DNA of 64,000 nt from Excoecaria cochinchinensis (GCA_947683425.1 CANTUQ010000073.1:13227501-13291500), one strand, 5' to 3'. Shown: positions 23,571 to 35,185, numbered from the stretch's first letter. Program-made: numbers and translations. Notes: generated by a model from the sequence alone, not told the origin.

Positions 23571-23660
23571 TTGCGCTCATGACCCATGTCGCGCTCGCGC
23601 ACTGGCTCGATAGAAGCCTGCCTCGCCAAATAGAGCATTCTGTCGCGCTTGCGACAGAAC
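23571..23660. repeat. TCGCGA-type array, D 5' LTR (shortened)
   Basis: Two to three units remain (TGTCGCGCTCGCG and CTGTCGCGCTTGCGACAG). Relative to 10485-10645, about 62 and 18 bases are missing, both between repeated TGTCG words. Confidence 0.8.
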
Positions 23661-25109
23661 ATGGATTTCTCATTCCTTGCTCTACCACCTTCACTTCCCA
23701 TGCCCTATTTACACTCCTACTTGCATACAACTCCCATAGCCTATTCTAAACTCATTATTTGCCAACATAATCTATTAGCCATTTATTTATTTACATGTTA
23801 TGAGTTCAATGACACCATTTTCGTCAATTAAAATCTCATATTCTATGAGCTATGGCTAATGGAACCCGACCTGCTCCAAAAGCCTCTTATCACATTAGTC
23901 TAATTTATGTACATCAATTTGAAGACCATACTGCCCCCCAATCAATATGATTGCCTTTACACTTTTTAATTACTTTACTTAAGAATGAAACTCTTATGTC
24001 AAATTTAAAGATAAACCTAAACTTTGCAAGTTACATGCTCACATAATTTCGCAAGTTACCTTACAAAAACCAGTTTCTATTAGCATAGTGGTCACATTCA
24101 GCTTACTAATTTTTTTAAGACACCCCCTAAATACACATATTACTACCCAATACTCACCATTCTCTCGACAATGCCCATTCCATCAAACATAAAAATACAA
24201 CATAAGCATAGTTCAAATTCAAGTATTCAAAATAAAGCAACATGATAGATAGCCCATCACAACCACAATTTCATCATCACATGCAACTTTCAGTTTCTAT
24301 GCATTTAAATCACATAATCTTAACTCATGCTTTATTATTAAAACACACACACAATACAATGTTTCTCAAACCTCAAATCCTTTGCTCCTCTAAAGAATCA
24401 CTTGGTGCTTGTCTCACCCACCTTGGCTTTCCCTTTATCCCTCTTTAGTTCTACCACTACATCCAAAACCCAATTCCAGAAATGGGATACAAGAATCAAA
24501 ACGCTATTTATTCAAAATTTCAAATTAAGAAGGAGTAGAAGAAGAGGACTAAGTTACACAGATCACTAACCTTACCAGGATGATGGAGCACACATGAAAA
24601 CTCTTCTACACTCATAAATGCAGCAGAAAAATAAACTTGATGGGATGAGGAAGAAGAACTAAAGAAGGAGAGATGAAGAAGATGCAGAAAACGTGAAAGA
24701 GAGAGAGAGAGGAAAGAAAGAAAAAGAGAACGGGAAAAGAGTGGGGAGAGGGGAGGCAGCTGCCCCTCATGCAGCCACTCACTGCACTTCTCTCTCCTAC
24801 ATGCAGCTGTAGGATGTTATTCTCTCTCCCTCATGCATGGTCCTAGTTGGAAATGTAGAAATGATTCATGGGCTACATTTAAAATTTGCCCCACTAATGC
24901 AAATCTAGTCCTTAAGCCCAATTAACCCATCTTAATGTTAACTAAGCCCACTTACACTTAATTATGCTCTTTTACATTTTGGTCACTTAAACAAATTTTA
25001 TTAATGCAATTAAGTCCTCAATTAACACATATAAATCCAGATTTTTGAATTTCACCAATTAACACAATTAGACACATAATACTCCTAAGGTGACATTCGG
25101 GCTGTTACA

Positions 25110-26431
25110 CTATTGCATCAGTATTATTGATATGAACCTAAATAGCTCATATTTAGTCCATGTTTTCTCATTAAAATAATGTTTATTTGTAGTTAATTGT
25201 GTTAGAATTACGTATGTTTTATATGTTGTTCTATGTTTTGTGAGTATAAGAGAAATTGGAGAAAATAATGGAAAAAGGAGCAAAATTGTGCAAGAGAAGA
25301 GGAATCTGTCGCGAGCGCGACAGAAGGTGTTAAAGAAGAGGGAAGAAAAGGAAGAAAGAGAAGAACCAAAGGAGAAGCTGCACGCTATCGCGAGTGCGAC
25401 AAGCATTGCGAGCGCGGCGAGACGCGGAGGAAGAGGAAGATCACGCAGCTGAAAGGAGTGAAGTGCCGTGTTCTGTCGCGCTTCGTTGGACAGTTTTCCT
25501 TGAAAAGTCACTTGAACAAATGGGACTTTCTACCAAGTTTTGCAACTTTTGAAGAAGCTTATCAAGGGGCATGACTTTTAGAACATTATAAATATTAATT
25601 TCAACTGTAATTTTAAATATATGGAATTTTTTAACTAATTATTTTTCTGCAGGTTAGAGAGAATAATTTCTTTAGTTGAAGTTCTAAGTTAGATTTTATG
25701 TTTTGAAAAGAAGGTAATTGCAAGGAAGAAGATTACATTTTGTGAAGGGAAAAAGGGTTGAGAGATCTCCTTCTTCGATTTCTAATCTTTACTTCTTCTT
25801 TGTAAACATTAAATGGAAGTTGTTTAAGGAACTTGAATGATATTAATGTTAATTCTATTTCCATCTATGTTAATAGTCTTTGAATGCAGAATTTTCTATT
25901 GGTATATTTGCATGATCATTATAAGTTAAAGTAGAGTTGAGAGATTCACTTTATCTCACATCTAATAGAATTTCATTATTAGAACATAACTTGAGAGATC
26001 AGTATGTCAAGATAATTGCTATAAGTTGGTGATTAATCTTAGAATATGTAATTAGAATTAACTAGTTCATTAATGAGAGTTAAGGATTAGTATTGTAATT
26101 GCATGTTTTAGGCACTCTAGTTCATGTCGAGAGAGTGAATTAGAATTTTATTCCAACTTGGCTTGCTGATAAGATTATAATTATAATTAAAAGATGGAAT
26201 CAAGTTTCATAATTATTAGTTCTTCATCATCTATCTTGTCTTTTTTGACCATTTTTAACTAGGTTTAATTAATTTCCATGACATGAGTAGTATAGAATTA
26301 ACTTACAAATTATTAAACCTTGTAAACAAAAAACAATCAAGTAGTAATAGTGAGTAATATTTAATCTACTTTCTCTGTGGGATCGACATCTTAAGTACTA
26401 TAAGCGATTAACCGTGCACTTGAGGAGTTAG
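25110..26431 (+). mobile_element. Unassigned LTR/leader-like segment (possibly Athila-type)
   Basis: No ORF is convincing. The stretch resembles the long LTR-to-leader region of Athila-type gypsy elements: a TCGCGA hairpin (25306-25323), a CTGTGGGATCGACATC word near 26385, and CCGTGCACTTGAGGAG near the end. It continues at 31486 after the F and G insertions. The assignment rests on these words only and the strand is inferred. Confidence 0.35.
25306..25323. repeat. CTGTCGCG hairpin in a non-family LTR segment
   Basis: CTGTCGCGAGCGCGACAG, a perfect 8-bp stem with a 2-base turn. It is the reverse complement of the version in C. Two degenerate neighbours lie at 25386-25420 and 25472-25485. Confidence 0.8.
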
Positions 26432-26835
26432 TGTAACGCCCCCTACCTATACGTAGGCGATCCCATCCGATAAGGAGTGAGATGCCGTATGGGTAAAGGT
26501 GTCACCACACAGATACAGGATAAACATATACATCCATACACAAACATACATAATTAAATACAGGGTAATTAAAACTTAACAAAACCACTCATGAAAGAAG
26601 CTGATCATGCATTAATATAACGGAAACATTACATTACTGCTTGATCAACCCAAAGGTAAAAAAGATAATTACATATCCAAAATATACTTATACAGATGCA
26701 GAAGCTATTACAAAATTTTCATAAGAGGGTTCTATACAAAAAGAATTATCAATATACAAAAATTAAGCACTACACTACACCCAGCTGTGTTGGCCCGGCT
26801 GCGATGACTCTCCCAAAGCAACTCCTTCCACACCT

Positions 26836-26880
26836 GCACGGGTAAACACACCGTGCTAAGCGATAAACGCTTAGTGGGGA
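26836..26880 (-). repeat. Double hairpin (block 1) of LTR F
   Basis: CACGGGTAAACACACCGTG (5-bp stem) followed by CTAAGCGATAAACGCTTAG (26856-26874) and GTGGGGA. The same order is in G at 29327-29375. Confidence 0.85.
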
Positions 26881-27323
26881 AACACACAATTCAAATGGAC
26901 GCCCATTCACAACGGTCATCAAGCAAAACACATACAGATGGCATAATCAGAAATACACATTAGATAAGATTATGGTAGCATATAGAGTCATACATTTGAT
27001 AAAACATAACTGCCTTCATAAAACCATATTACTAACCATATTCGGATAATATAATCTCATAATTAGCAAACCAATTCAAAACAGCAAAACGCCTGCATGA
27101 CTCAAAGTAGTGGATAACGAGTAAACAGACAGTACTTTACGGGTACGAGCCGATTACAGATAGTACCTTACGGGTACGAATCAAAAATCAATTTACTTTA
27201 TCCTTTGCAAAATATTTACTGAGGGACCTTAAACAGATCCAAATACATTAGAGGGTTCGCGAGGAACCAATCAGGACCTGATCGGGGTCCAAACTGAACA
27301 GAGGCTACAGCTATAAGACTCTA

Positions 27324-27337
27324 TTAGGCATGCCTAA
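27324..27337. repeat. 14-bp palindrome of LTR F
   Basis: TTAGGCATGCCTAA, a third symmetric variant of the palindrome, shared with G and H. Confidence 0.85.
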
Positions 27338-27541
27338 CCATCCACTTAATTGACTCGCAGGCTAAAATACACAGTTGACAACCATAATTCAATAATAACA
27401 AGTAAAGAATCCACATACTTTGATAAATCAATACATGCACAAATATAGTTCATATTAAGTGATATTGTGTGCTAAAATCCATAATTAAACATTCCTAAAA
27501 TGTGTGAAATAAATAGGATTTTATTGCAAAAACAGGGTAGG

Positions 27542-27865
27542 TCACGGTGGTAATCAAATTGGTTGCTACCGTGACATACGAAGGATCTCGGCAGAAAGCA
27601 AGTCTGGGGTACCTCACGGTGGTAACCCATATGGTTGTCACCGTGACATACCCAGACCCCAAAATAGAATGCACCTTTGGGGTACCTCACGGTGGTAACT
27701 AAATAGGTTGCCACCGTGACATACCCACTGCCCAGAACAGAATCTAAAGTCTAGACACCTCACGGTGGTAACCAGATTGGTTGCCATCGTGACATATCCA
27801 AACTCACGGCAGAATGCATCTGGTTCGTGCCTCACGGTGGTAACCAAACTGATTGCCACCGTGAC
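27542..27865. repeat. Five-unit CACGGTGG hairpin array of LTR F
   Basis: Units begin at 27542, 27614, 27687, 27760 and 27832, a 72-73 base period. Each unit is a TCACGGTGGTAACC arm, a short loop and a GGTTGCCACCGTGA arm, followed by a spacer with CCCAGA. Loops and spacers vary more than the arms. It is not a CRISPR array: the repeats are themselves inverted repeats and the spacers are related. Confidence 0.9.
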
Positions 27866-29823
27866 CCATGCCCAGATGCGATTCCTAAGGGCCAATTCCA
27901 GATCATTCAAGCCAAAAATCCCAAAACTTTCACTTCAAACAACATATCCACACTCCAAATATAATATTAAACCGAATCAAACATCAATAATTCATGCCAT
28001 AAACAATTCCTACTCATAGATTCAACGAACAACATCACTTTACATAATCAATTTTATCACTATTCACACCACATTTCTATCAATCTCATAAATGATTCAA
28101 AACTCACAATCAAGGTTTAATAGACAAAGAGAATCAAAACCCATAACATAATAACTAGTAAAAGCATCACGAACATCAAAATTTCCAGAATTTTATTCAA
28201 TTAAAACATGCCAACTATACATATAACACAAAATTCCCAAACCTTGAAATCCTTAGCTCCTATTCACTTAGTTCCACTTCCTGATGCCTTCTCCTTGCCC
28301 TTAGGCTCACGCGGAGGCTCAACTAAGCATCAAACCAACAAAACACACAAACACAAAACCCAAACTTCAAACCCAAAACCAGAAAGTAAGAAGAAGAAGA
28401 GAAGATGAACTAATTGAAGAAAAGAAGAGCAAATGCAATTGATTTACCTCTAAAATGCTAAAAGATGATCAATCCCCACCAACTAAGCCTTGATTCCAAG
28501 CTAGGGTTCTTAGAGGGAGAGAAAAGGAAGAAGAAGAGAATGAGGGGAAGGGAAAATGGGAATGAAGGCAGCCACGCCCATCCCTCTCTTCTCTTGTCTT
28601 TTTCTTTTTCTTTTCCCTAACCCTAGACAAGTGTCACTTTCCTATTGGTGGGATTTGATCACTCACACCCAAAACACATGCATCACATACACAAAAGACT
28701 CTCCCAACTAATGCATACCCTACAAATGTGTGAGTAAACACACCCAAGTGCAACCCAACTAATTCACACCCTAACACCACACATGCACCCACATGCTAAC
28801 AAAGCTCTTAAAACATGCATTTCTACCCAAAATGCTCTTTACACATGCCAAAACTCACACAATGCACATGCACAAACATGGCTCATTCTACTAGGGGGCA
28901 AACGGGGTGTGACAGTTAGCGTTTGTAACACCCCCTACCTATACGTAGGCGATTCCATCCGATAAGGAGTGAGATGCCGTATGGGTAAAGGTGTCACCAC
29001 ACGGATGAAGGATAAACATACATTCGCACTCGAACATACATATCAAAATGCAGGGTAATTAAAATTTTACAAAACTAAACATGAAGGAAGCTGATCATGC
29101 ATTAATATACCGGAAAACATTACATTACTGTTTGATCAACCCCAAAGGTACAAAAGATAATTACATAACCAAAATACACTTATACATATGCGGAAGCTAC
29201 TACAAAATTATCATCAGAGAGTTCTATACAAAAAAAAATCATCAGAATACAAAAATTAATCCCTACACTAAAACGCAGCTGTGTTGGCCTGGCTGCGACG
29301 ACTCTCCCAAGGCAACTCCTTCCGCACCTGCACGGGTAAACACACCGTGCTAAGCGATAAACGCTTAGTGGGGAAACACACAATTCAAATGGACGGCCAT
29401 TCACAATGGTCGTCAAGCAAACACATACAGATGACATAGTCAAAAATACACATTATATAAGAGTATGAACATACGAACATATGGGGTCATACAATTGATA
29501 TAACGTAACTACCTTCATAAAAATCACATTAATAAACATATTCGGATAATACATTCTCATAATAATCAAAACAGTTCAAAGTATTTAAGCACCTGCTGAC
29601 TCGAGGTAGTGGATAATAAGTGAACGGACAGTACTTTACGGGTACGAGCCGATTACTGACAGTACCTTACGGGTACGAATCGCAAACCATTTTACTTTGT
29701 CATTTACAAAACATTTTATTAAAGGACCTTAAACAAGATCCAAACACATAGAGGGTTCGCGATGAACTAAACAGGACCTGATCGGGGTCCAAACTGAACA
29801 GAGGCTGCAGCTATGAGACTCTA

Positions 29824-29837
29824 TTAGGCATGCCTAA
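29824..29837. repeat. 14-bp palindrome of LTR G
   Basis: TTAGGCATGCCTAA, identical to F. Confidence 0.85.
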
Positions 29838-30060
29838 CTATCCACTAAACTGACTCTAGCAGGTTATGCATAATCCATTCAATTCATTCCATTATGTCCC
29901 AAAATCATATATATATACATACATATAGGCATATTCATATCATGTATTCGTATTCGAATGATTTATAAGTCAGCAGATATAAGACTTATAGTCATCAAAA
30001 GAAACTGGAGTTCAAACCACACACACACACCAAGAGGAAAACCCATTCAGCATAACAGGG

Positions 30061-30375
30061 CTGTCGCGCTCGCGATAGAGACCATAGTCTCTTCGCTGCG
30101 AGCGCGCGACGGACTTCGCGATCGCGGGGAGGGGGAAGAAGCCTGACTCTATCGTGCTCGCGATGATGTTGCGATCGCGACAGAGAGTCTAAACATCGCC
30201 ATCGCAAGCTCGCGATAGATCGCATGCTTGCGACAGCACGGGCCAGCATTGCGCTCTGTCGCGCTCGCGACAGAGAGCACGCACTAACTTTTGCTATCGC
30301 GAGCTCATGACAGGGTCGCGTGCTCGCGACAACACAGGCCAAGATCACCGGACTTTGTCGCACTCACGATAGAGT
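30061..30375. repeat. Dense TCGCGA palindrome array of LTR G
   Basis: About ten partly overlapping units such as CTGTCGCGCTCGCGATAG and CTGTCGCGCTCGCGACAG (30257-30274), in alternating polarity. It is extremely CpG-rich. Open frames across it on both strands are artefacts of the repeat. Confidence 0.85.
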
Positions 30376-31485
30376 CGGGATTTCCAAAATCTGCAGAATT
30401 CTGTAGAATGCTCCCTCTCCTAAAACTCACACACAAACGCACAAATCACATCCAATGGCCTCTTACCTCAAATCCAGCCATCCATCACCATCAATATCGA
30501 TAATATAACATTTATCAACAAGTAATTTAACACCAAACATCAATTCAAACTCACTATCTCACAAATCATCCACACTCATAAATTTGCAGCAAAAACCCAT
30601 CAATCCTCACAATCACTACAATAATCCCAAGCTCATGCAAAATTACCTTACCCAAACAAAAACCCATAACATACATGCCATATCAATAGCATATCACAAT
30701 CCAATTTCCAAAAATCACCAAGAACACATACATGAACATATTTACATACAAAAACAGGAAATTTCCCAAACCTTGAAATCCTTTGCTCCTAATGCTTAGA
30801 TCCACTAGATCCCGCCTTCTCTTTACCCTTCGGTTCACGAGGAGGCTCAACTAAGCACAACCCAACAAAACCCACAACAAAGTAACTCTAGATTAAAACC
30901 CAAATCAAGAAAATATGAAGAAGATGATGAACCAATTGAAGAAAAGAAGAACAAATGCAATAGATTTACCTCTAAAATGCTAAAGGATGATCAATTCCCA
31001 CCAACTAAGCCTTGATTCCAAGCTAGGGTTCTTAGAGGAAGAGAAAAGGAAGAAGAAGGGAGTGAGGGGAAGGGGAAACGGGAATAAAGACAGCCACCGC
31101 CCCTCCTACTCTTCTCTTTTCTTTTTCTTTCTCTTTTCCTAACCCTAGACACGTGTCACTTCCCTATTGGTGGGATTTGATCACTCACACCCAAAACACA
31201 TGCATCACATACACACAAGACTTTCCCAACTAATGCATACCCTACAAATGTGTGAACACACACATTCTAGCACAGCCCAACAAGTACATCCTACAAACAT
31301 ATGAGTAAACACACGCAAGTGCAACCCAACTAATTCACACCCTAACACCACACATGCATCCACATGCTAACAAAACTCTTAAAACATGCATTTCTACCCA
31401 AAATGCCCTTTACACATGCCAAAATTCACACAATGTACATGCACAAACATGGCTCATTCAACTAGGGGGCAAACGGGGTGTGACA

Positions 31486-32351
31486 GCGTTTTTAGGACCT
31501 AAGAATTATCAGCTCAAATCTTCCTTTGCATTCTCATGTTGCTTATTGATTGCACTCTTGCATTTCTCAAAGCAACCTATGCATAGTTTAAGGAAGAACT
31601 AGTGTCCTTATCAACATTTCTGTAATATATTATAGAAATTTTTTATACGCTCATGTATAAATTCACATGATTGAAACACATTTCAATCAATAAATAAGGA
31701 CAAAACCTAAAAAATTTTTCAAAAATTTTTTTCAAAAATATTCAAAAAATATTCAAGAACAGAAAATATTATTAAAAAGCAGAAAACACAATTTTCACAA
31801 TTTTATAATATTTTTAATAATTTAAAAATAAGAATTTATTTTTTGGTTATCAAATAAATTTTAAAAAATGACCAAAAAATAAAAAAAATTTTGGAAATTT
31901 GATCTGTCAAAAACCAGAGTTGATTTAGGACTGGATGCGCCTACGTGCCATCACACTCGATGCCCACTTCAGTTCCACGTTTCAGCACTACATTGTGCCA
32001 CGTGGCGACACATCAGACCTCATGTCTAGACACGTGTCAACAAACTATTGGTCTATTCGGCACCCACATGGCACCTGAGGACACGTCATCGAGACGTTGC
32101 ATGACAACCGTGATCCACATGGTGCATTACTATTAGGCCATGTGGCAACAATAACACATCACTGCGCTAACATGGCCTGACACATGGCACGACCTTGTTT
32201 TTCCATGCGTCACCCTTTTATAGGTCCACCTGGGGACCACGTGTCACCTAGTTGACATGTCACTAGTGCGTGGCTTAACCTCGGTCAGCCACGTGTCCCC
32301 AGTGATGCTTCACTGAGGACACGTGTTTGCGCGATTGTGGGTCACTACCTA
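31486..32351 (-). other. Leader-like segment with many CACGTG/CACATGG words
   Basis: The first part continues the segment left at 26431. From about 31940 the sequence is crowded with CCACGTGGC, ACACGTGTC, CACATGGCAC and similar words, which resume at 36380 beyond LTR H and recur at 51460-51790 before another Copia PBS. It is read as the untranslated leader of a minus-strand Copia element (S). There is no coding region. Confidence 0.45.
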
Positions 32352-32781
32352 TGTAACACCCCCTACCCATACGTAGGCGATCCCATCTGATAAGGAGTGA
32401 GATGCCGTATGAGTAAAGGTGCCACCAAACAGATACAAAGCAAAACATACATTCATTCATACCATACATGCAGAAATATGGGATAATTAAAAACTTTACT
32501 TAACATGCGGGCACAGACTGATCATGCAATAACTCACACACACGCATGCACTAAGCGGAAGCATAAAGCGAATGATAAAACAAAGGAAAACTTAACATAT
32601 AAACATACTAACGATTACATTACCCAAAATAAACTTAAGATTCTTACTTATAATTACATAAATACAATAATACAGAAATACCAAACTGAAGTACAGAAGC
32701 TGAACAAAAATACAAACTTCTAACTCTTACGTGGCCGACCATGCAGAAGCGCGACTTGAACAGAACCAAACCTGCCACCTG

Positions 32782-32824
32782 CACGGAAAGGAAATCCGTG
32801 CTAAGCGATAAACGCTTAGTGGGG
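32782..32824 (-). repeat. Double hairpin (block 1) of LTR H
   Basis: CACGGAAAGGAAATCCGTG (6-bp stem) and then CTAAGCGATAAACGCTTAG (32801-32819). The first stem differs from F and C in both arms together. Confidence 0.85.
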
Positions 32825-33731
32825 AGAACACACAAGAGTATGGACGGCCATTCACAATGGTTGCCGAGGCATAACAAACTCACAATGGCAAATGCGACAT
32901 TCAAAATACATATATAATCAGGCTTGCATAGAAGAAGCATTAGTTCAAAAACTCATAACCATAACCATATGCTTATCAAGAATAGGCCAAACCAGACATA
33001 ATACAATACACGATACAAGTATCATCATGCAGAACTACATACAATATCACATGCATAAACCTACCATGGTATCAAATATCAGTATCTTACCGTGCGAAGT
33101 CACATGAGATTTACACATGAAATTGTCATAACCAAGTACCCATGCATGAACTGACAACCCAATCAAATGCGACACAATTACCATATGATAATGCACCCAA
33201 CTATCATGTTAAGAATACTAGCTATCTAACATACTTTGACATGCCATACACACACTAGCCAAAATCCAAGGGACGGCATCCAAAGCACCACATTACCGCT
33301 GCGCAACTCTAATAAATAAATATCATGCTGAAAATACTCTAATAGCGGAGGTCGAGGACATAATCACATAACATCACATTCATATCATCACCATACAGAA
33401 GGTACAGTTAAACCTTACATACTTACAGCCACAACTACTTCGGTTCACATGCTTCAAAAATACATTAGTCGAACCACATTCAAGCATTCTGAAACTTATA
33501 ACACATCACATGACAAGTGCGGATAATGGTGTCAGATATAAAATCATGCTTACAATATAAAGACATACATTCCGAAGCTCAAATCCACATTCATATACAA
33601 ATAAACTGATTTCTCAAATCATTATCGTGCTCATTCGGATATCACATTCTTATAGTTATTTCAAAGCAAAGCAAAACAAAACAACAAGGCACCTGCTGAC
33701 TCACAATAGTGGATAACGAGTGAACTGATTA

Positions 33732-33923
33732 GTACCTTACGGGTACAAAGCGGCCAAAGGGTACCTTACGGGTACGAATCGAAAACGATTTTATTTTGTC
33801 ACAATAAAAACATTTCACTGAAGGGGGATCTTAAACAAGATCCAAACACATTAAAAAGGATCGCGATGATTCGCACATATAAAGGGTTCGCGAGGAACCA
33901 AACGGGGGACCTGATCAGGGTCC
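33732..33923 (-). repeat. Hairpin chain of LTR H
   Basis: GTACCTTACGGGTAC twice (33732-33746, 33761-33775), AATCGAAAACGATT (33777-33790), GGATCTTAAACAAGATCC (33826-33843), GGTTCGCGAGGAACC (33885-33899) and GGACCTGATCAGGGTCC (33907-33923). The stems differ from those in D but the order and spacing before the palindrome are alike. Confidence 0.87.
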
Positions 33924-33957
33924 AAACGTCCAAAGGGCTGCAGCTAACGGGACTCTA

Positions 33958-33971
33958 TTAGGCATGCCTAA
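33958..33971. repeat. 14-bp palindrome of LTR H
   Basis: TTAGGCATGCCTAA, as in F and G. Confidence 0.85.
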
Positions 33972-34867
33972 CTATCCACTAGACTGACTCTCGCAGGTCA
34001 TGCATAAAACAATTCACGTTTCAAATCACACAACGCATAAATATATATACATCATGCAAAAACCAGAGTACGATAGACATATAAATATGCTCATAAAGTC
34101 GGTCATAAATCATACAATTCCTATTGCAAAACATAATACACTCAACACACTTTAACATTAAACAATATTCTAAAGCATGTCAAAATCAGGTATAGAAGCA
34201 CTACCATGCCAATGATTATTAATACAAAATCCTAATCATGCGGTAGGTGAGGATAACTAAGCATAAATCATGCATAATCCAAATTACATTTAAGCATAAC
34301 ACATTGAGTTCAAAGGCTAAAGCATAATAATGCATTCAGACATCAATCATATTATTCAAATAAATTTGGCATAGCATACTATCAATCATACCTCCTACAA
34401 TTCATATTCTGAAGCATGCAATAGTCCAATCAATCACATTTTAGCACTACTCAAATTACTAATGTATGTCAGGAACACATGTGGAATCATAGTATGCTAA
34501 TGATTAATAACGCATAATCTTAGTCGTGGAATAATACAATAAACTCTTAAGCATGGCAGGTTATTCTTAGAGAAAGATCTGATCAAGGATATGCATAACA
34601 TATTGCTAATCACAAATAAAGTAGGATAACCATTCATATAAACAAGGTAATATAGCACACAGTAGGGGAAAAAGCCATAAAAGCATTTGAAAGTCATTTT
34701 ATAAGAAAACTAGTCACTTGGGAAACAAGGCAAAACAGAAAAGGCCATATAAGAGCATATAAAAGTATGACATGAATCAAACAGCAGTGTAAGTCCATAC
34801 AGAAGAGACATGAAATTCATTTTGGTCAAAACTGGGCTAAATCGGAAAAATGGGGCTGAAGGGGGTC

Positions 34868-35185
34868 GGTCACGAGCCATGTCACGACTCGTGACTGGCC
34901 TCACAGGAGGGTCACGAGTCGTGACTCTATGTCACGTCTCATGACATGCCTCAACAGGGAGTCACGAGTCGTGACTCTAAGTCACGACTCGTGACTTGCC
35001 TCTCAGAAGGCAGTCACGTGTCGTGACTGGTGAATCACGTCCGGTGATAGCTTCCAGCCCGTCGAAGAGTCACGCGTCGTGACTGGGAGACAGAGTCACG
35101 TGTCGTGACTGGGAGTCACGACCCGTGACTTGCCTCACAAGGGAGTCACGAGTCGTGACTTGCCTCTCACAAGGCAGTCACGACA
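34868..35185. repeat. GTCACGA palindrome array of LTR H
   Basis: About a dozen copies of AGTCACGAGTCGTGACT and variants (central bases G, A, T or C change), spaced irregularly with TTGCCTC spacers. Each copy is an 8-bp stem. This motif is not in the other LTRs. Confidence 0.88.

Larger units (their letters stand above)
9202..25109 (-). mobile_element. Chromovirus-type Ty3/gypsy element D (complete, degenerate)
   Basis: Both LTRs, PBS, gag-pol and PPT are present, flanked by exact 5-base target duplicates CTATT (9197-9201 and 25110-25114). Domain order on the minus strand is gag with zinc knuckle, aspartic protease, RT, RNase H, integrase, and a C-terminal chromodomain-like segment. This is the chromovirus order. 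Long LTRs starting TGTAAC and the chromodomain motif favour the Tekay/Del clade. Two later insertions lie inside: C in the integrase and E in the 5' LTR. By eye the two LTRs differ at roughly 7% of positions over their first 380 bases, so the insertion is not recent. The coding region has several stops and frameshifts. Confidence 0.9.
19568..25109 (-). repeat. 5' LTR of element D, interrupted by E
   Basis: Plus-strand ends are TGTAACACTCC and GGGCTGTTACA. Without E and its duplicated target it is about 2.8 kb. It aligns throughout with the 3' LTR. It contains the better preserved block-1 hairpin (22662-22684), an AT run (22919-22979), the palindrome (23231-23244) and a shortened TCGCGA array (23571-23660). 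Confidence 0.88.
26432..28914 (-). mobile_element. Solo LTR F
   Basis: It starts TGTAACGCCCCCTACC and ends GGGGTGTGACA, 2483 bp, with exact target duplicates GTTAG (26427-26431 and 28915-28919). It carries the double hairpin (26836-26880), the chain (about 27140-27300), the palindrome (27324-27337) and a five-unit CACGGTGG array (27542-27865). There is no internal domain. It is close in sequence to G outside the array. Confidence 0.88.
28924..31485 (-). mobile_element. Solo LTR G
   Basis: It starts TGTAACACCCCCTACC and ends GGGGTGTGACA, 2562 bp, with exact target duplicates GCGTT (28919-28923 and 31486-31490). Flanking parts match F at roughly 85-90% by eye, with the same double hairpin (29350-29368), chain and palindrome (29824-29837). 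The upstream array is TCGCGA-type (30061-30375), not CACGGTGG. No internal domain is present. Confidence 0.88.

Noticed and set aside
27542..27865. Direct repeats with regular spacing, CRISPR-like
   Set aside because: The units are themselves inverted repeats inside an LTR, spacers are related to each other, and the DNA is plant nuclear.
29995..30363. 122-codon open frame with Arg/Ser
   Set aside because: A by-product of the CpG-rich palindrome array of LTR G; both strands are open for the same reason.
26432..31485. F and G as the two LTRs of one element
   Set aside because: They are nine bases apart with two different exact target duplicates and no internal region.
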